NCBI RefSeq assembly: GCF_000621585.1 | Contig: NZ_KK211309.1 | Span: 482,638 to 546,637 of the forward strand | DNA: 64,000 bases | From: [Eubacterium] cellulosolvens LD2006 | GTDB lineage: Bacteria > Bacillota > Clostridia > Lachnospirales > Lachnospiraceae | Reading direction: 5' to 3' | Part shown: positions 63,806 to 64,000 of the stretch, piece after piece | Layout: every line of letters begins with the position of its first letter | Numbering within the stretch: position 1 is the first letter of the stretch | Translations under genes and position numbers: made by a program | The notes under the pieces: model-generated | What the model saw: the letters and a program-made list of their open reading frames with translations, nothing else | Told to the model about the DNA's origin: nothing | The model's database searches: none

Positions 63806-64000
63806 ATCACTTGTCGCTGACGAAGAGAAACAACGAATCAGTAGACAAAACTTATGAACATTGACAACTGAACAGTAAAACACATCCTCGAAAATTCAAA
63901 AAACATTTTTGAACGATCGATGAGTATTCAACAATTTATTGTTAATACAAATCCTTTAAAACAGTAATAACGGGATGAATTAGCCAAGTGTTAATTCTGA
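63806..64000 (+). other. rRNA operon leader; 16S gene begins beyond the window
   Basis: The segment contains ACATTGACAACTGAACAGT near 63859-63877 and ends AATTAGCCAAGTGTTAATTC, which in related Clostridia lie just before the 16S gene. The 5' end of 16S (AGAGTTTGATC) is not reached. No protein gene is supported between radA and the end. Confidence 0.75.

Overview
The window looks like a chromosomal segment of an anaerobic Firmicute, most probably a Lachnospiraceae member (Clostridia). The basis is indirect: moderate GC content, purine-rich Shine-Dalgarno sites on nearly every gene, a single-chain purL, mutS2, clpC, yhaM and radA homologues, DHHW/MBOAT/SGNH export genes, a small protein known mainly from Lachnospiraceae, and the typical leader of an rRNA operon at the right end. 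No species is assigned.

Layout. 1-5.3 kb: the 3' end of ligA, metA (acetyl-type by residue 111), a cytoplasmic GH26 glycosidase, pepT, a RlmD-family methyltransferase, tRNA-Gly(GCC). 5.4-11 kb: a five-gene cluster (SGNH hydrolase, DUF4358, MBOAT, DHHW, SGNH with C-terminal repeats) that resembles systems for O-acetylation of exported polysaccharide. 11-24.3 kb: fructokinase, VanW protein, an AIR-synthase-like protein, trmL, then a leftward mutS2 - response regulator - histidine kinase block, an HtrA-like protein without its catalytic triad, yhaM and a second rlmD.

24.3-41.2 kb is accessory DNA. I read it as two elements stacked in the 3' end of rlmD. The codons for the rlmD C-terminal H-(V/I)-E-T-V-V stretch occur at the end of the intact gene (24248), again at 35032 and again at 41172. 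The first segment carries a two-gene methyltransferase plus GIY-YIG/helicase restriction-like system preceded by 29-bp tandem repeats, a chimeric junction between a truncated ImmA and a truncated serine recombinase, a small HTH/DUF2200/DUF1905/DUF1801 operon and an MFS transporter. The second carries a RepA-ParA-ParB module with strong palindromes, an AbiE (type IV) toxin-antitoxin pair and a serine-recombinase remnant next to the right junction.

41.4-64 kb: a GT61 glycosyltransferase, SdpI-like and alpha/beta-hydrolase membrane proteins, an RsbU/RsbV/RsbW-like partner-switching set, an NSS transporter, glf, pcrA, a PAP2 phosphatase, a glycerophosphodiesterase, purL, a SEC-C protein, clpC, an unassigned small protein, radA, and a strong promoter with the leader of an rRNA operon whose 16S gene lies just outside.

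Two non-coding items stand out. One is a dispersed hairpin repeat with core ATTCGTCGAGTTATT in five intergenic places, one copy with perfect 10-bp terminal inverted repeats. The other is a 128-nt intergenic element (58839-58966) that can fold into a closed multi-hairpin structure.
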